Made by a program: the position numbers and the translations under genes | Source: Acidobacteriota bacterium | GTDB taxonomy: Bacteria; Acidobacteriota; Terriglobia; Bryobacterales; Bryobacteraceae | Length of the DNA: 32,608 nt | Assembly (NCBI GenBank): GCA_016871055.1 | Contig: VFZW01000026.1 | Location: 1-32,608 of the forward strand | Reading direction: 5' to 3' | Shown: in pieces, positions 31,962 through 32,608 of the stretch | Position numbering within the stretch: position 1 is the first letter of the stretch | Layout of the letters: every line of letters starts with the position of its first letter | Notes under the pieces: model-generated | Databases searched by the model: none | The model's input: only the letters and a program-made list of their open reading frames with translations | What the model was told of the DNA's origin: nothing

Positions 31962-32418
31962 GGCCGTCGCTCCTTGAGCAGGAGCGTTACAAGAAAATTC
32001 TGCGCCAGCGGCGTCTCGCGGATGAACTCCCAACTCACGAAAGCGGACTGGACGTATTTGAGCTGCTCGAATACGTCGCTTCGCGCCTATTCAACGGAAC
32101 TGTCGTAGTCCGCGGTATGCCGGTTCCCCATCATACGTACAAACACCTCGGAAATATTCAGCAGGTGTTTCTCAACCGCAACGGCGGGATCACCAATGCT
32201 TCGCGTATTGAAGAACGTCCTCAGGTCGTCGCGCCGTTTCGTACAAACCTTCGCCATCAGCGTGTGTTCGAACATTCGAGCGAGTGTCGGCCGTTCCTCG
32301 ACGCGCTTCCAATTCTTGGCCGTTTCCGAAATCAAAAGATGGAACAAAGCGTAGTAGCCGGTTGAAATCGCCCGGCGTAAGCTCGCTTGTTTGGGGCGCT
32401 TCAGCTCCCTTCGCGCTA
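31958..32418 (-). pseudogene. HEPN-like protein gene, 5' truncated and with an internal stop
   Basis: Read on the minus strand, the frame from 32418 gives LARRELKRPKQASLRRA, ISTGYYALFHLLISETAKNW, then RHTADYDSSVE, a TAG at 32087-32089, and in the same frame ARSDVFEQLKYVQSAF, SWEFIRETPLAQNFL, VTLLLKERRP and TAA at 31958-31960. R-x-x-x-x-T-x-Y-Y-A-L-F-H is the HEPN-fold core; these proteins often act with nucleotidyltransferases or as RNases. No start codon is left: the frame is blocked by TGA just upstream, where sequence of an IS630-like element begins after a TA. Homologues carry a Trp or similar residue at the TAG, so TGG to TAG is likely. Function lost. Confidence 0.65.
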
Positions 32419-32608
32419 GTGTCCTGTCTCATATAACTATGTACATATAGGCAGAGTTGCCTCATACTGGGTCATGTTCACCCCAGCAGCTCCCTTGGCG
32501 GTAGAAGCGAGCCAACGGGAGCAACTCGAAGCCTTGCTCCGGAACGGAAGCTCCCCCCAGCGTGTGGCGCTACGCTGCCGGATTCTCCTGTTGGCGGCGA
32601 AAGGCGTC
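32419..32608 (+). mobile_element. Left end of an IS630-like insertion sequence, cut by the window edge
   Basis: The element is recognised from its transposase. Its end is placed after the TA at 32417-32418, where the HEPN frame breaks, because IS630/Tc1-mariner elements insert at TA. The first bases would be GTGTCCTGTCTCATATAAC. A palindrome TATGTACATA lies at 32438-32447. The right end and the second TA are not visible, so the exact boundary is inferred. Confidence 0.55.
32474..32608 (+). CDS. IS630-family transposase, N-terminal 45 residues
   Basis: ATG 32474 opens a frame to the right edge: SQREQLEALLRNGSSPQRVA, then LRCRILLLAAKGV. This is the usual N-terminal helix-turn-helix of IS630-family transposases, with R-E-x-L-E, the S/T-P-Q-R turn and R-x-R-I-L-L-L-A. 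The catalytic DDE part lies outside the window. Whether it is intact cannot be told. Confidence 0.78.
   Translation, partial: MFTPAAPLAVEASQREQLEALLRNGSSPQRVALRCRILLLAAKGV

Noticed and set aside
31913-32365. 150-codon plus-strand frame after hpnD
   Set aside because: The minus strand of the same stretch encodes the HEPN-like remnant with a clear R-A-I-S-T-x-Y-Y-A-L-F-H core, so the plus-strand frame is chance.
1-32608. tRNA, rRNA and CRISPR arrays
   Set aside because: By reading through the gaps between genes, which are very short, I found no cloverleaf, rRNA stretch or regularly spaced repeats; a covariance-model search was not possible here.

Overview
The window looks like a chromosomal piece of a soil acidobacterium of the Solibacter/Bryobacter type. 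The pointers are a Kelch-repeat protein ending in a TIGR03437-like (Solibacter C-terminal) domain, an FG-GAP/UnbV-like protein, a very long TonB receptor with an N-terminal carboxypeptidase-regulatory-like domain, high G+C, dense gene packing and a hopanoid operon. This placement is inferred from gene families, not from a marker gene.

Left part, 1-7000: the end of a TlpA-like thioredoxin gene (+) meets a minus-strand operon read from about 6949 down to 568: hybrid histidine kinase, FG-GAP/UnbV-like protein, Kelch protein, YHS protein, outer-membrane barrel. A divergent promoter region at 6950-7000 also starts a plus-strand operon (7001-13842): lipoprotein, geranylgeranyl-reductase-like flavoprotein, hemL, S41 peptidase, esterase, and a fused SGNH + alpha/beta hydrolase.

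Middle, 13843-23526: a broken TonB receptor (-), an SDR (-), a DUF433/DUF5615 pair (-), a tannase-family esterase (-), an RHH/PIN toxin-antitoxin pair (+), a TPR-like remnant (+), and a PQQ alcohol dehydrogenase with its diheme cytochrome c (-). The dehydrogenase has the D-x-D signature linked to lanthanide use.

Right part, 23621-31961: an eight-gene, almost gapless plus-strand operon: ispH, squalene-hopene cyclase, hpnA, hpnG, two zinc-type medium-chain dehydrogenases, hpnC, hpnD. It joins the last step of isoprenoid precursor supply with squalene formation, cyclisation and side-chain processing. The two dehydrogenases directly after hpnG are candidates for the uncharacterised reduction of (phospho)ribosylhopane to bacteriohopanetetrol-type side chains. 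hpnE and hpnH are not in the window. The operon is followed by a decayed HEPN-like gene that appears to be cut by an IS630-type element running off the right edge.

Several otherwise intact genes are each broken by one lesion: TAG in the thioredoxin (490), T5 frameshift in the barrel (1144), TAA in the kinase (6713), TAG in the TonB receptor (16285), TAG in the HEPN gene (32087). They are either recent pseudogenes or consensus errors in the assembly. Several operon-head genes have -10-like hexamers only 6-14 nt before the start codon, which suggests leaderless or very short-leader transcripts. No rRNA, tRNA or CRISPR array was seen.
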